This document shows, in pieces, positions 1 through 8,923 of a stretch of 64,000 nucleotides of DNA (the first letter of the stretch is position 1; every line of letters begins with the position of its first letter). A program made the position numbers and the translations under genes. Source of the stretch: an uncultured Pseudomonadales bacterium (GTDB lineage: Bacteria; Pseudomonadota; Gammaproteobacteria; Pseudomonadales; Azotimanducaceae). The notes under the pieces are model-generated. The model did not search any database. It saw only the letters and a program-made list of their open reading frames with translations, and was not told the origin of the DNA. Where the stretch lies: NCBI GenBank assembly GCA_958296025.1, contig OY282430.1, forward strand, positions 806,001 to 870,000, written 5' to 3'.

Positions 1-1
1 G

Positions 2-3000
2 GAGGGTCTCGGCGCCCCGGACAGGGGGTTGGCCCATTCCGTGCTCGCGATGAACACCGTCACGCCACTGCTGGGCGCGGTCACCGGCATCCTCGCGTAC
101 TTCGCATACAACGGCATCGTCTTCGGGGGCGTGACGCCCGTGAGCGGCGCGACCAAGCAGATGTGGTCGGAGCGGTTATGGGAGCAGGAAGGCGGATACA
201 GCCTCGTTCAGAACTTCCGGGACGTCCTGCAGATTCCCGCCTTCGGCTACGAGCTGCTGGTCGCGCTGGAAGTCTGCGCCTACGTCGTTCTGGTCTGGTG
301 GTTCGCCCGCCGTTCCAAGGGCCGGACAGACCGGCTGCTGTTGGCCTTCCTGGTGTGCGTGTTCGGCCTGGCGGCCGGCCACCTCGCCAAGTTCGCGCAG
401 ACCGTTCTCACGGTGCATCCCTTCTGGGGGAGTGATATCTGGTACTTCGTTCCGGCATACCTGCTGAAGACGCTCATTGTTCCCGTAAGGTGCTATGTCG
501 CCATCCACTTCATCCGCCGTTTCCTCGACCCGAGGTCGCCCCAGGCAGCCAACGTTCTGAGCGTGGGCATCGTCGTTGTTGGCGCGGTTTTCCTGCTTAC
601 GAAGGCGGACTTCACCGAACCGTTCCGATATGTTGACCGGGAGATCGAGTCGACCCACCAGAAATGGATGGATACTTCTTATATGGGTGTGCAGGTCATG
701 AACCGTGTGCTGCCCGAGGACAGCGTGGTCGGGTCGTGGGACGCCGGCGTCATCGGGTACTTCTCTCGCTATCCGGTAGTGAACCTGGACGGCCTGGCCA
801 ATTCCTACGATTATATGCGCGCCCGACAGGAAGGAACCGAGGCCGCGTTCTACCAGCGTTACGGGATTACCCATTTCGCCAACATGTTCCAAGAGGAAGG
901 CCGCGTTCTCCAACTCCTGGAGCCCCCGAGCGGGGGCGCAATACTGTTCGAAGGCTCGCCATATTTCCGTTACGCAAAGAACGTACCGCACAAACGTCAA
1001 TTCAGGCTCCTGACCCCCGAGCCGCCGGACATGTCATCGGGCGGAACCAATCGTTTCGACTGGTTCTGGCAGCGGATGGAGCCGCACTTCGACCACCGGT
1101 CGGATGGTGTCGGGCTGATTGTGGACGGACGGCTGGCACAGGCGTTCGTCAGAAATTGCACGCCGGGCGAGCTGGCAGTGTGGTCCTGGGTTGGCCAAGG
1201 AGAAGACACAGCCTTCGATTCCTGGACGCAAACGCAAGCGGGGTTGTGTGTGGACGCGCGCGTGCTGCCCCGCAAAGCGCTCCCCTCCTCGGTCAGGGTC
1301 GAAACAATGTCAGTAAGCGATTGGGTGGCGGGGCCGCTGGGTGGTGGCCGGCCGATCATCCGCTCCGACTGGGATGTGTATCTCGTTGAAGACAGCCTCA
1401 TCTACGCCAGGAACCAATGCAGCCCGGAGGACGTTGAACCCGAGTTCTTCCTTCACATGGACCCGGTTGACGTGAACGACCTCCCCAGCCATCGCCAGCA
1501 GCACGGCTTCGACGGCCTCAACTTTGCTATCAGGAACCATCTTCTCATCAAGGAAGGAGCCTGCGTAGCGCGGCGGGAGCTGCCTGATTACGCCTACGCC
1601 ATCGCCGCGGTCCGCACCGGCCAGTTCAACGGCGACGGCCAGATCTGGAACGGCGGCTTCGACCTCGCCGGGCCGTCAGGCGACGGGCAGGGGGCACCCA
1701 CCTCGGTGCCGGCTCCTGACCCCGCGGCCACCACCTCGACGCCTGCCGCCAAAACGGTCGGGTTGTTCCTGAACGAGCCTGAGGCATTTGACGGCTACAC
1801 TTTATTCAATAAAGTCCGAAGCAAGACGATTTACCTGATTGACAATCAGGGACGGGTAGTTCACAAGTGGGAGTTGGATGCTGAGAACCTGTTCGCAAAG
1901 TTGCTGGAGAATGGAAATCTGCTGACTTTCGCCTATCACGGCGAGGGCCGCTACCCGAGTGTGCGGGAAGTTGACCGGAACGGGAACATCCTTTGGGACT
2001 GTACTCAGGGCGTGCCGCATCATGACTTCCTTAAAATGCCCAACGGGAACGTGCTGCTGCTGTCCCGGCAACATAAAACGCCGGAGGAGGTCATCGCCGC
2101 CGGCGCCAACCCGGAATTTATCGGCGATAAGGGCTTGGTGGCGCCGCATATTGTGGAAGCCCGAATTACCGGGCCGGCAAGCTGCGAAATTGTTTGGGAG
2201 TGGTCGGCGTGGGATCATCTAATTCAAGACTTTGACTCCAGCAAGGCGAATTACGGGGTGGTGGCCGAGCATCCGGAGTTGATTGACCTTAACTTCCGCC
2301 TTTCCGATATAACCGACTGGTTAGACCCGTCGGACTGGATGCACAGCAACGGAATCGACTATAACCTGGAATTGGACCAGGTTATGCTATCGCCCCGTTA
2401 TTTCAGCGAAGTGTGGATTATCGACCACAGCACCACCCGGGCCGAGGCGGCCGGCTCCAGTGGGGGAAATAGCGGCCAGGGGGGCGACCTGCTCTACCGC
2501 TGGGGCAACCCCCGCGCCTATCGGGCCGGGACGCCCGCTGACCAGCAACTTTTCTGGCCCCATAATCCGCAATGGATTCCCCCCGGCCGGCCCGGCGCTG
2601 GCAACATCCTCATTTTCAACAATGGCAACGGGTCAACGGCTCTCCCCCGCGATTATTCGTCGGTAGATGAGATTGTTCCACCGGTGGACGGGGCCAACTA
2701 CCGGCTGGATCCCGACCGGGCCTATGCTCCGGTCGAACCGGCATGGACCTATACCGCCCCAACGCCCAGCGACTTTTTCGCCCCATATATCTCAGGGACG
2801 CAACGGCTGCCCAACGGAAACACGCTGATTTGCAATGGAGTACACGGCACGCTTTTCGAGGTAACGCCGGCCGGCAAAACGGTTTGGAAGTACGTCAATC
2901 CGATGACCAGCAACGGCCCTTTGCGTCAAGGCGGGCCGGTGCCGTTGGAACAAGCGAGAAGTGGTAGAAGAGAAGTACCGGCTAATCAGGTGTACCGCGC

Positions 3001-3115
3001 CTACCGGTATGCGCCGGACTACCCGGGTCTGCAAGGGCTGGATTTGACTCCAGGTGAGCCAATCGAACTTTACCCCACATTCAGCCCGGCGGGCGACGGG
3101 AACGCCGCACCGTGA
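2..3115 (+). CDS. GT-C-type membrane protein fused to an arylsulfotransferase-like domain (5' end cut by window)
   Basis: The frame is open to the left edge, so the true start lies outside; a TTG at 29 is only an internal candidate. The first ~190 visible residues hold several membrane segments, then a soluble part to ~555. Both align well with the complete paralogue at 6368-8668 (shared GGYSL, LAAGHLAKFAQTVLT, PVVNLDGL motifs). A Pro/Thr/Ala linker (~555-590) joins a C-terminal ~420-residue domain with arylsulfotransferase (ASST) hallmarks: IYLIDNQGRVVHKW, HHDFLKMPNGNVLLLSR, DWMHSNGIDY and FWPHNPQW. ASST enzymes move sulfate between phenolic compounds in the periplasm. The GT-C part would be a lipid-linked sugar transferase, but its DD-containing first loop is missing from the window. 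The fusion is real in this sequence; the substrate is unknown. Confidence 0.75.
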   Translation, partial: EGLGAPDRGLAHSVLAMNTVTPLLGAVTGILAYFAYNGIVFGGVTPVSGATKQMWSERLWEQEGGYSLVQNFRDVLQIPAFGYELLVALEVCAYVVLVWWFARRSKGRTDRLLLAFLVCVFGLAAGHLAKFAQTVLTVHPFWGSDIWYFVPAYLLKTLIVPVRCYVAIHFIRRFLDPRSPQAANVLSVGIVVVGAVFLLTKADFTEPFRYVDREIESTHQKWMDTSYMGVQVMNRVLPEDSVVGSWDAGVIGYFSRYPVVNLDGLANSYDYMRARQEGTEAAFYQRYGITHFANMFQEEGRVLQLLEPPSGGAILFEGSPYFRYAKNVPHKRQFRLLTPEPPDMSSGGTNRFDWFWQRMEPHFDHRSDGVGLIVDGRLAQAFVRNCTPGELAVWSWVGQGEDTAFDSWTQTQAGLCVDARVLPRKALPSSVRVETMSVSDWVAGPLGGGRPIIRSDWDVYLVEDSLIYARNQCSPEDVEPEFFLHMDPVDVNDLPSHRQQHGFDGLNFAIRNHLLIKEGACVARRELPDYAYAIAAVRTGQFNGDGQIWNGGFDLAGPSGDGQGAPTSVPAPDPAATTSTPAAKTVGLFLNEPEAFDGYTLFNKVRSKTIYLIDNQGRVVHKWELDAENLFAKLLENGNLLTFAYHGEGRYPSVREVDRNGNILWDCTQGVPHHDFLKMPNGNVLLLSRQHKTPEEVIAAGANPEFIGDKGLVAPHIVEARITGPASCEIVWEWSAWDHLIQDFDSSKANYGVVAEHPELIDLNFRLSDITDWLDPSDWMHSNGIDYNLELDQVMLSPRYFSEVWIIDHSTTRAEAAGSSGGNSGQGGDLLYRWGNPRAYRAGTPADQQLFWPHNPQWIPPGRPGAGNILIFNNGNGSTALPRDYSSVDEIVPPVDGANYRLDPDRAYAPVEPAWTYTAPTPSDFFAPYISGTQRLPNGNTLICNGVHGTLFEVTPAGKTVWKYVNPMTSNGPLRQGGPVPLEQARSGRREVPANQVYRAYRYAPDYPGLQGLDLTPGEPIELYPTFSPAGDGNAAP

Positions 3116-3139
3116 ACGGCGCCGCGCCGATGACGCCTG

Positions 3140-5068
3140 CTATTTTTCGCGCTGAAACGTCCCTGAGCCAGCCACTGGGGCTTCTCCGAAGCGATACGGC
3201 TGCCAGTGCAGGGCCGTGCCGCTGGAACCGGGCATATGCCAAGGGATGCGGTTGCGTATCTCGTGTGCATCCCAATCCACCGCCGTCACGCCGATGCGCA
3301 GCATCTGCCAAGCTCCGCCCGCCTGGGCATCCAGGAATGCGCCGGAGACCTTCGCTTCCGCCACGTATCCGGTGGCGGTCCGCTTAGTCTTCCAAGTCAC
3401 CGCAGCTCGGGATTCCGCGGGGAAACGCAAGTCAGGTGCCGCATCCGCCAGAGTGAAGTTATCCCGGGCCATGCCCGTCGAGAAGTGTCGGGTATCTGTC
3501 GAGCGCTGCGGTTCGTTGCGGGCATCGACCACCAACGACAGGCCGTCCTGCTCTCGCGGGCCCAACGCCGACGAGGCAACGATGTGGTCATCTACAACCT
3601 GCGCTGCGAAGTAAACATCGCCCTCGGCTTCGCGCACGCCGAACGAGAAGGAGATGTCGGTTTGCGCCGTGCGTGCCGTCGCCACATCCCCTTGGCGATG
3701 CACCGCGTAGGGGAGCGCCGGCCAATCGGCCAAGTTGCCGTCCACGCTTGGCGCCGTGCCCGAGGGCATCGGCAGCGGCGCCACGGGCAGCAGCGCGGTG
3801 GTCTTCTCGAACCGGAAGGGCTCGCCGCCGACGTCCGTTGCGAGCGACCACACTGCGCGGCCCGGCGCGATGGCGTGGTAGGGCAAATGGCCCAGAGCTG
3901 GCGACGCCGCCAAAGCGATCTCAACTCGTTCGGTTTGGCCGGGCGCAACAGTGAAGGGCTGCGGTTGCGCCGCGTAAACCAAATCCGGCCCGGGGTCCAC
4001 GTTGAACGCCACGGTCATGTCCCTGTCGCTGGTGTTTGCGACATCAAAGGCAACGCTGCCGGCCTCGAACCGCGTGCCGTTGCCAAACGCCGGCACCGAG
4101 CGCACTGCCCCGCGCAGCTTCCGAACGGCATCGCGGGAAGCGGCGGTTGTTACGTTTTCGTCCTGGATGCCGTCCAGCGTCAGGTTGGCGATGCGCGGCC
4201 CGGCGTCGGTCATGCTCACCAGCGCCACATGGTCGAACTCGCCGTGCATCAGGCCGCGCAGGCGGCTGTTGCCGCCGGTGGTGGCGAGGGTGATGTAGCG
4301 GCGGTCGTGGCGGACGGTCTTCACATAGTGGTGCGAATGACCGGCGAACACCGTGTAGTCGCGCTGGCCGAGCATCGCTTCGACCTTCCGCCAATCGTCC
4401 TGCGGAACGTCGGCGTATTTCCAGAGCCGCTGGTCCCAGAGCGCCTGGTGGATGATCACGATGGTCCAGCGGGGGTCGGGGATGCGCTGCAAGGTCTCCG
4501 CGATGAAGGCCATCTGTTCGGCTTGCGTCCAAGGCCCCGGCACCGGTGTGCGCGTGTCGCGCACCATGCCGAAGAGCTCCGAGTTCAGCACCAGAAACAA
4601 CACGTCCTTGTACGTGAAGCTGTAGTAGGAAGGGCCAAAGCGCGCCTGCCAGGTTTCCGCCATCACCGCGTTGCTCATGTCGTGGTTGCCGGCGGCGTAG
4701 AAAAACGGCGTTTCGAGCCCGGCCACGAAGCCCTCGAACTCGTCCCACTCGCGGTCCAGCTGCGCCTGATCTTCCGTATCGCCCTCGATGAGGTCGCCAA
4801 CGCTCACCACGAACGCCGGTTCCAGCAGATTCACTTTCGAAATCGCAGACTCGAAGACGCCCGGACGAGTGCTGCCAGTGCGGTCGCCGACGATCACGAA
4901 ATGGAAGTCGGCGCTAGCGTCGTTGGCCGCAAGGCCCGTCCACGGCACGGCTTGATCGGCGGCAAGAGGCGGGTGTGGGGAGATGGGCCCCCTACTGCTG
5001 CACCCTAGTAGTAGCGAAGTTGCCGCTACGGCACACAAGACGATAGTTCGCGTTGGCCTCAACACCAT
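3140..5068 (-). CDS. Exported calcineurin-like metallophosphoesterase lipoprotein with C-terminal CBM9-like domain
   Basis: The ATG at 5068 gives a lipoprotein signal peptide (basic N-terminus, hydrophobic stretch, LLLGC with Cys23); the longer frame to 5224 adds an unconvincing Arg/Pro-rich leader. Metal-binding motifs occur in family order: GDRTGS (~61), VGDLIEGD (~91), GNHD (~128), a His in VIIHQALW and GHSHHY (~250). A C-terminal stretch from ~450, beginning SVDGNLADWPAL, resembles the CBM9/DOMON-like sugar- or heme-binding fold. It should hydrolyse phosphoesters at the outer or periplasmic membrane face; the substrate cannot be told. It is convergent with the GT-C/ASST gene, 24 bases away, and has no operon partner. 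Confidence 0.8.
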   Translation of the reverse strand: MVLRPTRTIVLCAVAATSLLLGCSSRGPISPHPPLAADQAVPWTGLAANDASADFHFVIVGDRTGSTRPGVFESAISKVNLLEPAFVVSVGDLIEGDTEDQAQLDREWDEFEGFVAGLETPFFYAAGNHDMSNAVMAETWQARFGPSYYSFTYKDVLFLVLNSELFGMVRDTRTPVPGPWTQAEQMAFIAETLQRIPDPRWTIVIIHQALWDQRLWKYADVPQDDWRKVEAMLGQRDYTVFAGHSHHYVKTVRHDRRYITLATTGGNSRLRGLMHGEFDHVALVSMTDAGPRIANLTLDGIQDENVTTAASRDAVRKLRGAVRSVPAFGNGTRFEAGSVAFDVANTSDRDMTVAFNVDPGPDLVYAAQPQPFTVAPGQTERVEIALAASPALGHLPYHAIAPGRAVWSLATDVGGEPFRFEKTTALLPVAPLPMPSGTAPSVDGNLADWPALPYAVHRQGDVATARTAQTDISFSFGVREAEGDVYFAAQVVDDHIVASSALGPREQDGLSLVVDARNEPQRSTDTRHFSTGMARDNFTLADAAPDLRFPAESRAAVTWKTKRTATGYVAEAKVSGAFLDAQAGGAWQMLRIGVTAVDWDAHEIRNRIPWHMPGSSGTALHWQPYRFGEAPVAGSGTFQREK

Positions 5069-5243
5069 TGCCAGCGTCAGGCGAGGGCGGCGTGGCGCTA
5101 TTGCCGCGGCGACCGCCGCGGGGGGATTTGGCTGCTCCCGGCTGCCTGCCCAGCGTAAGGTACAAGGGAGTTTACGCGCCGCGGGCGAGCGCTCCGTCCT
5201 CGGCGCGGATAGCCTAGGGCGCACAATCCGCGATCCGGCACAC

Positions 5244-5734
5244 GCCCGCCTGTGGTACTTCGACCTTCATGCGGCGGATAGTATCGCCGCCTACCGCAGA
5301 CCTCAAGCAACATGTTACGAGTAGGCTTGTTGTCCGATTTTAGAGTACGCCAGTTGTCCGGTTCCCCACTCACGGAGGACCATGCGTTTTTTGCCTATTG
5401 GGGGTGGCGCATGGGCCGAGGCGCGATGAACCAGGAGCAACGCATGGCGCACTTTCAGGAGGCTTACGACTTTTGGGTCCAGAGATGGCTTACGCAGGAG
5501 GCCGCGGCGGCTTTGCTCGGCGTCAGTGACCGCACGTTCCGCCGCCGGACGGAGCGCCACCCGCCCAAGAGCGTAAAACCGCCACGAGACGAACTTGAGA
5601 AACGACTTTAAGTGACCGGACAACTGGCAAACTCTAAAACCGGGCATTTTGGTTTACTCGTGACAATTACTTGAGGATCTGCGGTAGGAGGTGATAATCT
5701 CCGCCGCATGAAGGTCAGAGCACCACTGGCGGGC
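5244..5734. repeat. Long imperfect inverted repeat (arms ~118 bases) around transposase debris
   Basis: The left arm 5244-5361 and the right arm 5616-5734 are imperfect reverse complements. The inner 31 bases (5331-5361 against 5616-5646) match at 27 positions and begin TGTCCG/TGCCCG. Outside them, blocks such as GACCTTCATGCGGCGGA, CCTACCGCAGA and CCTCAAG match with small gaps. The centre (5362-5615) encodes a transposase N-terminus. The inner part looks like the terminal inverted repeats of a non-autonomous element; the TGTCCGGTTTTA-type end also occurs at 13882 beside a related transposase fragment. Why the flanks are also inverted copies is not explained. Confidence 0.7.
5411..5611 (+). 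pseudogene. Transposase N-terminal fragment, ISNCY-like
   Basis: A 66-residue frame holds only the N-terminal helix-turn-helix of a transposase (WLTQEAAAALLGVSDRTFRRR). It resembles the fragment at 13928 (RRLTQEEAAHLLGVCPRTFRRW). The catalytic domain is absent and the frame stops just before the right inverted arm, so the element cannot move on its own. The family name is from memory of ISNCY-type N-termini and is less certain than the fact that it is a transposase remnant. Confidence 0.65.
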
Positions 5735-6334
5735 CGAAGCGGCCTCGCGCACACGGGGAAAACCGAGCATGTGGAGTGGCTGGCGGATGGCTACGGGCAT
5801 GGGATTGATGCTGGCGATGAAGCCGACGGCGCGAAGAGCTGGGTGCGGCGCATCGTGGTGAAAGGCAGAAGGCGCACGATGGCGGAGCGGGTGCGCGCCT
5901 TTGTACGGGCACCGTTACCGTCGGTTCGCGCCCTGGTGCTGGAGGGGACGCTGGATGGCTCGTTGCGGCAGGCGCTTGAAGCAGTGACGCTTGCCTTCGG
6001 TCGATTCCGCCGCCCCGGGGGGTTTTGCGATGGTTTCCACGGTACGCTTTTCGAGGTCACACCGGCTGGGAAAACTGTTTGGAAATACATCAATCCTCGG
6101 ATCGGCAAGGGCCCTTTGCGTCAAGGCGAATCGGTGCCGCTCGAAATGGTACAACCGGGTGTGGAAACTCTGGACAATCTGGTGTACCGCGCTTATCGGT
6201 ATGCACCGAACTACCCGGGTTTGCAAGGGCTGGATTTGACTCCGGGTGAGCCAATCGAACTTTATTCCACATTCAGCCCGACTCGGACCGAGACAATGTC
6301 GGTAAGCGATGGCGTGGAGAACGCCGCACCCTGA
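5708..6334 (+). pseudogene. Mosaic frame ending in a duplicated arylsulfotransferase C-terminus
   Basis: Residues ~112 to the end repeat the last ~95 residues of the gene ending at 3115 (HGTLFEVTPAGKTVWKY, GPLRQG, YRYAPNYPGLQGLDLTPG), and the match continues past the stop codon (gaacggcgccgcgccgat in both). Just before the stop it carries TETMSVSDG, which in the first gene lies far upstream near base 1306, so at least two copied pieces are joined. The first ~110 residues (basic, no recognised domain) begin inside the right inverted-repeat arm. It is most likely debris of a duplication; I do not expect a working protein. Confidence 0.65.
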
Positions 6335-6341
6335 ACGGCGC

Positions 6342-6413
6342 CGCGCCGATAGGTCGCTGGTGCGCATATGCCGTGGTATCTGATGTTCGTCGCGCCGATG
6401 GGTCGCTGGCGCG
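6342..6413 (+). repeat. Short direct repeat at the 5' end of the GT-C gene
   Basis: Bases 6342-6364 and 6391-6413 match at 21 of 23 positions (CGCGCCGAT.GGTCGCTGG.GCG). The first copy follows the common tail shared with the end of the left-edge gene; the second lies inside the first codons of the GT-C gene. It looks like a duplication junction and makes the start codon choice uncertain. Confidence 0.6.
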
Positions 6414-8668
6414 CTCTGGCCGCCCGCTGCCTGAATCAGCCAGGGGGGACTCTGTCTTCCCGGCTGCACAACGCGCTGTTCGTCCTGTTCATCGGGGGCA
6501 CCTTGGCCTACGGGGCGGGGTTCGCTTGGACCATGCTCGCCCGCTTCGATCTCATCAACCTTATCTCCAACACGCACGATGACGCCTTCTACTACTTCCA
6601 GATCGCCCGCAACCTGGCCGAGGGGAAGTTCTCCACCTTCGACGGCGGCATCACGCGCACCAACGGATACCATCCGCTCTGGCTGTTTCTGATCACGCCC
6701 TTCCACTGGGTGTTCGACAGGGAAGCGGCGCTGTTCGCCATCAAGGCGTTCGAGATCATGCTCGTCGCCGGCGGCGTGGTCCTCGTCGCCGCGGCCGCCC
6801 GGCTGGCGCGCCTGCCTTGGGTTCTGATGTTCGCCGCGCTGCCGATGCTCTACCAAATCCCCATGTTGATTGCAGGAATGGAAGCGGCGGCGGCGCTGTT
6901 CATGCTGGGCCTGTTCATTCTGACCGCCTGCCTCTTTGCCCGAAGCCCGGTGCGGTGGCAGTGGCCGTTGGCCGCGGTAGCCTTTGCCCTCCCCTGGGTG
7001 CGCCTGGAGTACATCGCCATATCCTTGGCGGCGACAGCGGCGCTGTGCCTGATTGAGTGGTCGTGGCAGGAACGAGCGCCCAGCGCGTCACTCGGAGAGC
7101 GGGCTCGTTCCGCACGCTCCGTGAAGGCGGTCGTCCCGTTTCTCGCCGCCGGTGCAGGCATCCTGGTGTATTTCGCCTACAACTGGGTCGTGTTCGGCGG
7201 CATCGTGCCGGTCAGTGGCGCGACCAAGGCTGCCTGGTCACGGTTCAGATGGGAACAGGAAGGCGGTTACAGTCTGGCGCAGAATTTCCAGGATGTACTG
7301 CAGATTTCTGTCTTTGACCATGAGCTGCTGGTTGCGCTGGAGGTTTGCGCCTATTTGCTGCTGGTCTGGTGGTTCGCCCGCCGCTCCCGGAGTCGGCAGG
7401 ACTGGCTGCTGTTGGCCTTTCTGGTGGGCGTGTTCAGTTTGGCTGCCGGCCATCTGGCCAAATTCGCACAAACTGTTCTCACGATTCACCCTTCCTTGGG
7501 GCCTTGGCCTTGGTATTTTGTCCCGGCGTACGTGCTGATGACGCTGATCGTTCCCGTACGATGTTACGTCGCCATTTACTTCATTCGCCGGTTCATCGGG
7601 TCGAAGTCGCAGCACGCGACCAACATCCTGAGTTTGAGCATCGTCCTTACGGGCGCGGCCTTCCTGTTTATCAAGGCCGATTTCACCGAGCCATTTCAGC
7701 GTTTTGAAGCGATTAGCGTCTCAACCAAAACTGACGACATGTGGATTGAAGCCGTTTCTTACAACGAATGGACTGAAGCTGTTTATGGGGGTACGCAGCT
7801 TATGGATCGCGTGCTGCCCGAGGACAGCGTGGTCGGGGCGTGGGAGGCCGGCGTCGTCGGGTACTTCTCGCGCTTTCCAGTGGTGAACCTGGATGGCTTG
7901 GTCAACTCCTACGACTATTTTCACGCGAGAAACTCGGCTAGAGACGGATATGCTCCTCTCTATCGAGAATTCGGGATAACTCATTTTGCCAAAACTAAGC
8001 GCTTTGAAGGTTCACCACTGAATATCCTTAATAGATGGGAACTCCGACTATGGCCCATCGGTCCGCCGGCGGATGAAAATGCCGTCGCCAGGACTTGGGA
8101 GGGGATTGAACCCCACTTCGACCATCAGTCGGATGGCGTCGGGCTGATCGTGGACGGCCGGCTGGCGCTGGCGTTCGTCAGGAATTGTGCGCCGAACGAG
8201 GCGACAGTGTTGTCCTGGGTTGGCCTAGGAGAGGAAACGGTCGCCAAAGACTGGACGCAAACTGGGCTGTGCGTGGCCGCGTTCGTGCTGCCCCACAATG
8301 CGCACCCACCGGTCAGTGTAGAACGGATGTCTCTGGGCGATTATCTGGCAAGACTGCTCGGAGACAGCCCGCCGGCAATGCGCTCCGACTGGGATGTGTA
8401 TCTCTTCGAGAACAGCCTCATCTACAAGAAGGAGCAATGCACCCCAGAGGACACTGGACCAACATTCTACCTCCACTTGGATCCGTTTGACTTGAAGGAC
8501 CTCCCCAGCCACCGCAAGCAGTACGGCTTCGACAACCTGGACTTCGTTTTCGAGAATCACCGTATCCCCATCAAGGGAGAAGTTTGCGTAGCGGTACGGG
8601 AGCTGCCTGATTACGGCATCGCCGTGGTCCGCACCGGCCAGTACACCAGCGAGGGCAAGATCTGGTAG
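6368..8668 (+). CDS. GT-C-type glycosyltransferase-like integral membrane protein
   Basis: This 766-residue protein has about nine membrane segments in its first ~450 residues, then a soluble domain. The first loop after helix 1 carries NTHDDAFYYFQIARNLAEG followed by TRTNGYHPLW, typical of the family 39/PMT_2-like GT-C fold, in which the Asp pair lies at the active site and the donor is a polyprenyl-phosphate sugar. It is the full-length paralogue of the truncated protein at the left edge. Frame-preserving sequence continues past its TAG to 8719 (GSFEVV...GKAAP) and resembles the first gene's tail, so the stop may be recent. Nearby in-frame ATGs at 6383 and 6398 are alternative starts. Acceptor and donor are unknown. 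Confidence 0.75.
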   Translation: MPWYLMFVAPMGRWRALAARCLNQPGGTLSSRLHNALFVLFIGGTLAYGAGFAWTMLARFDLINLISNTHDDAFYYFQIARNLAEGKFSTFDGGITRTNGYHPLWLFLITPFHWVFDREAALFAIKAFEIMLVAGGVVLVAAAARLARLPWVLMFAALPMLYQIPMLIAGMEAAAALFMLGLFILTACLFARSPVRWQWPLAAVAFALPWVRLEYIAISLAATAALCLIEWSWQERAPSASLGERARSARSVKAVVPFLAAGAGILVYFAYNWVVFGGIVPVSGATKAAWSRFRWEQEGGYSLAQNFQDVLQISVFDHELLVALEVCAYLLLVWWFARRSRSRQDWLLLAFLVGVFSLAAGHLAKFAQTVLTIHPSLGPWPWYFVPAYVLMTLIVPVRCYVAIYFIRRFIGSKSQHATNILSLSIVLTGAAFLFIKADFTEPFQRFEAISVSTKTDDMWIEAVSYNEWTEAVYGGTQLMDRVLPEDSVVGAWEAGVVGYFSRFPVVNLDGLVNSYDYFHARNSARDGYAPLYREFGITHFAKTKRFEGSPLNILNRWELRLWPIGPPADENAVARTWEGIEPHFDHQSDGVGLIVDGRLALAFVRNCAPNEATVLSWVGLGEETVAKDWTQTGLCVAAFVLPHNAHPPVSVERMSLGDYLARLLGDSPPAMRSDWDVYLFENSLIYKKEQCTPEDTGPTFYLHLDPFDLKDLPSHRKQYGFDNLDFVFENHRIPIKGEVCVAVRELPDYGIAVVRTGQYTSEGKIW

Positions 8669-8923
8669 GGCAGCTTCGAGGTTGTCGAGCCGGCGGACGA
8701 CGGGAAGGCCGCACCCTGAACGGCAGCGTCGAAACAGCGCTGGTGATACCCTAGAGGCTTGACCTGCAAGCTCCAACGGTCCAAACTGCGGAACCGACGC
8801 GGTGCGCCCAATGCCGGCCCAATCGGCATGGCTTATGCGTTGTGTTTGAGAGTTTTTGGCGATGCAGATCGGCCGGCGCTGTGGCACAATTCACCCTTGA
8901 CACTGAGCAAGGCGGAGGTCCCC

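Noticed and set aside
3206-5008. 600-residue + strand frame opposite the phosphoesterase
   Set aside because: The minus-strand gene has a signal peptide and all metal motifs; the + frame is Arg/His-rich without any domain.
8880-8902. Sigma-54-like promoter (TGGCAC) before the Rieske gene
   Set aside because: The -12 GC element is missing at the required spacing.
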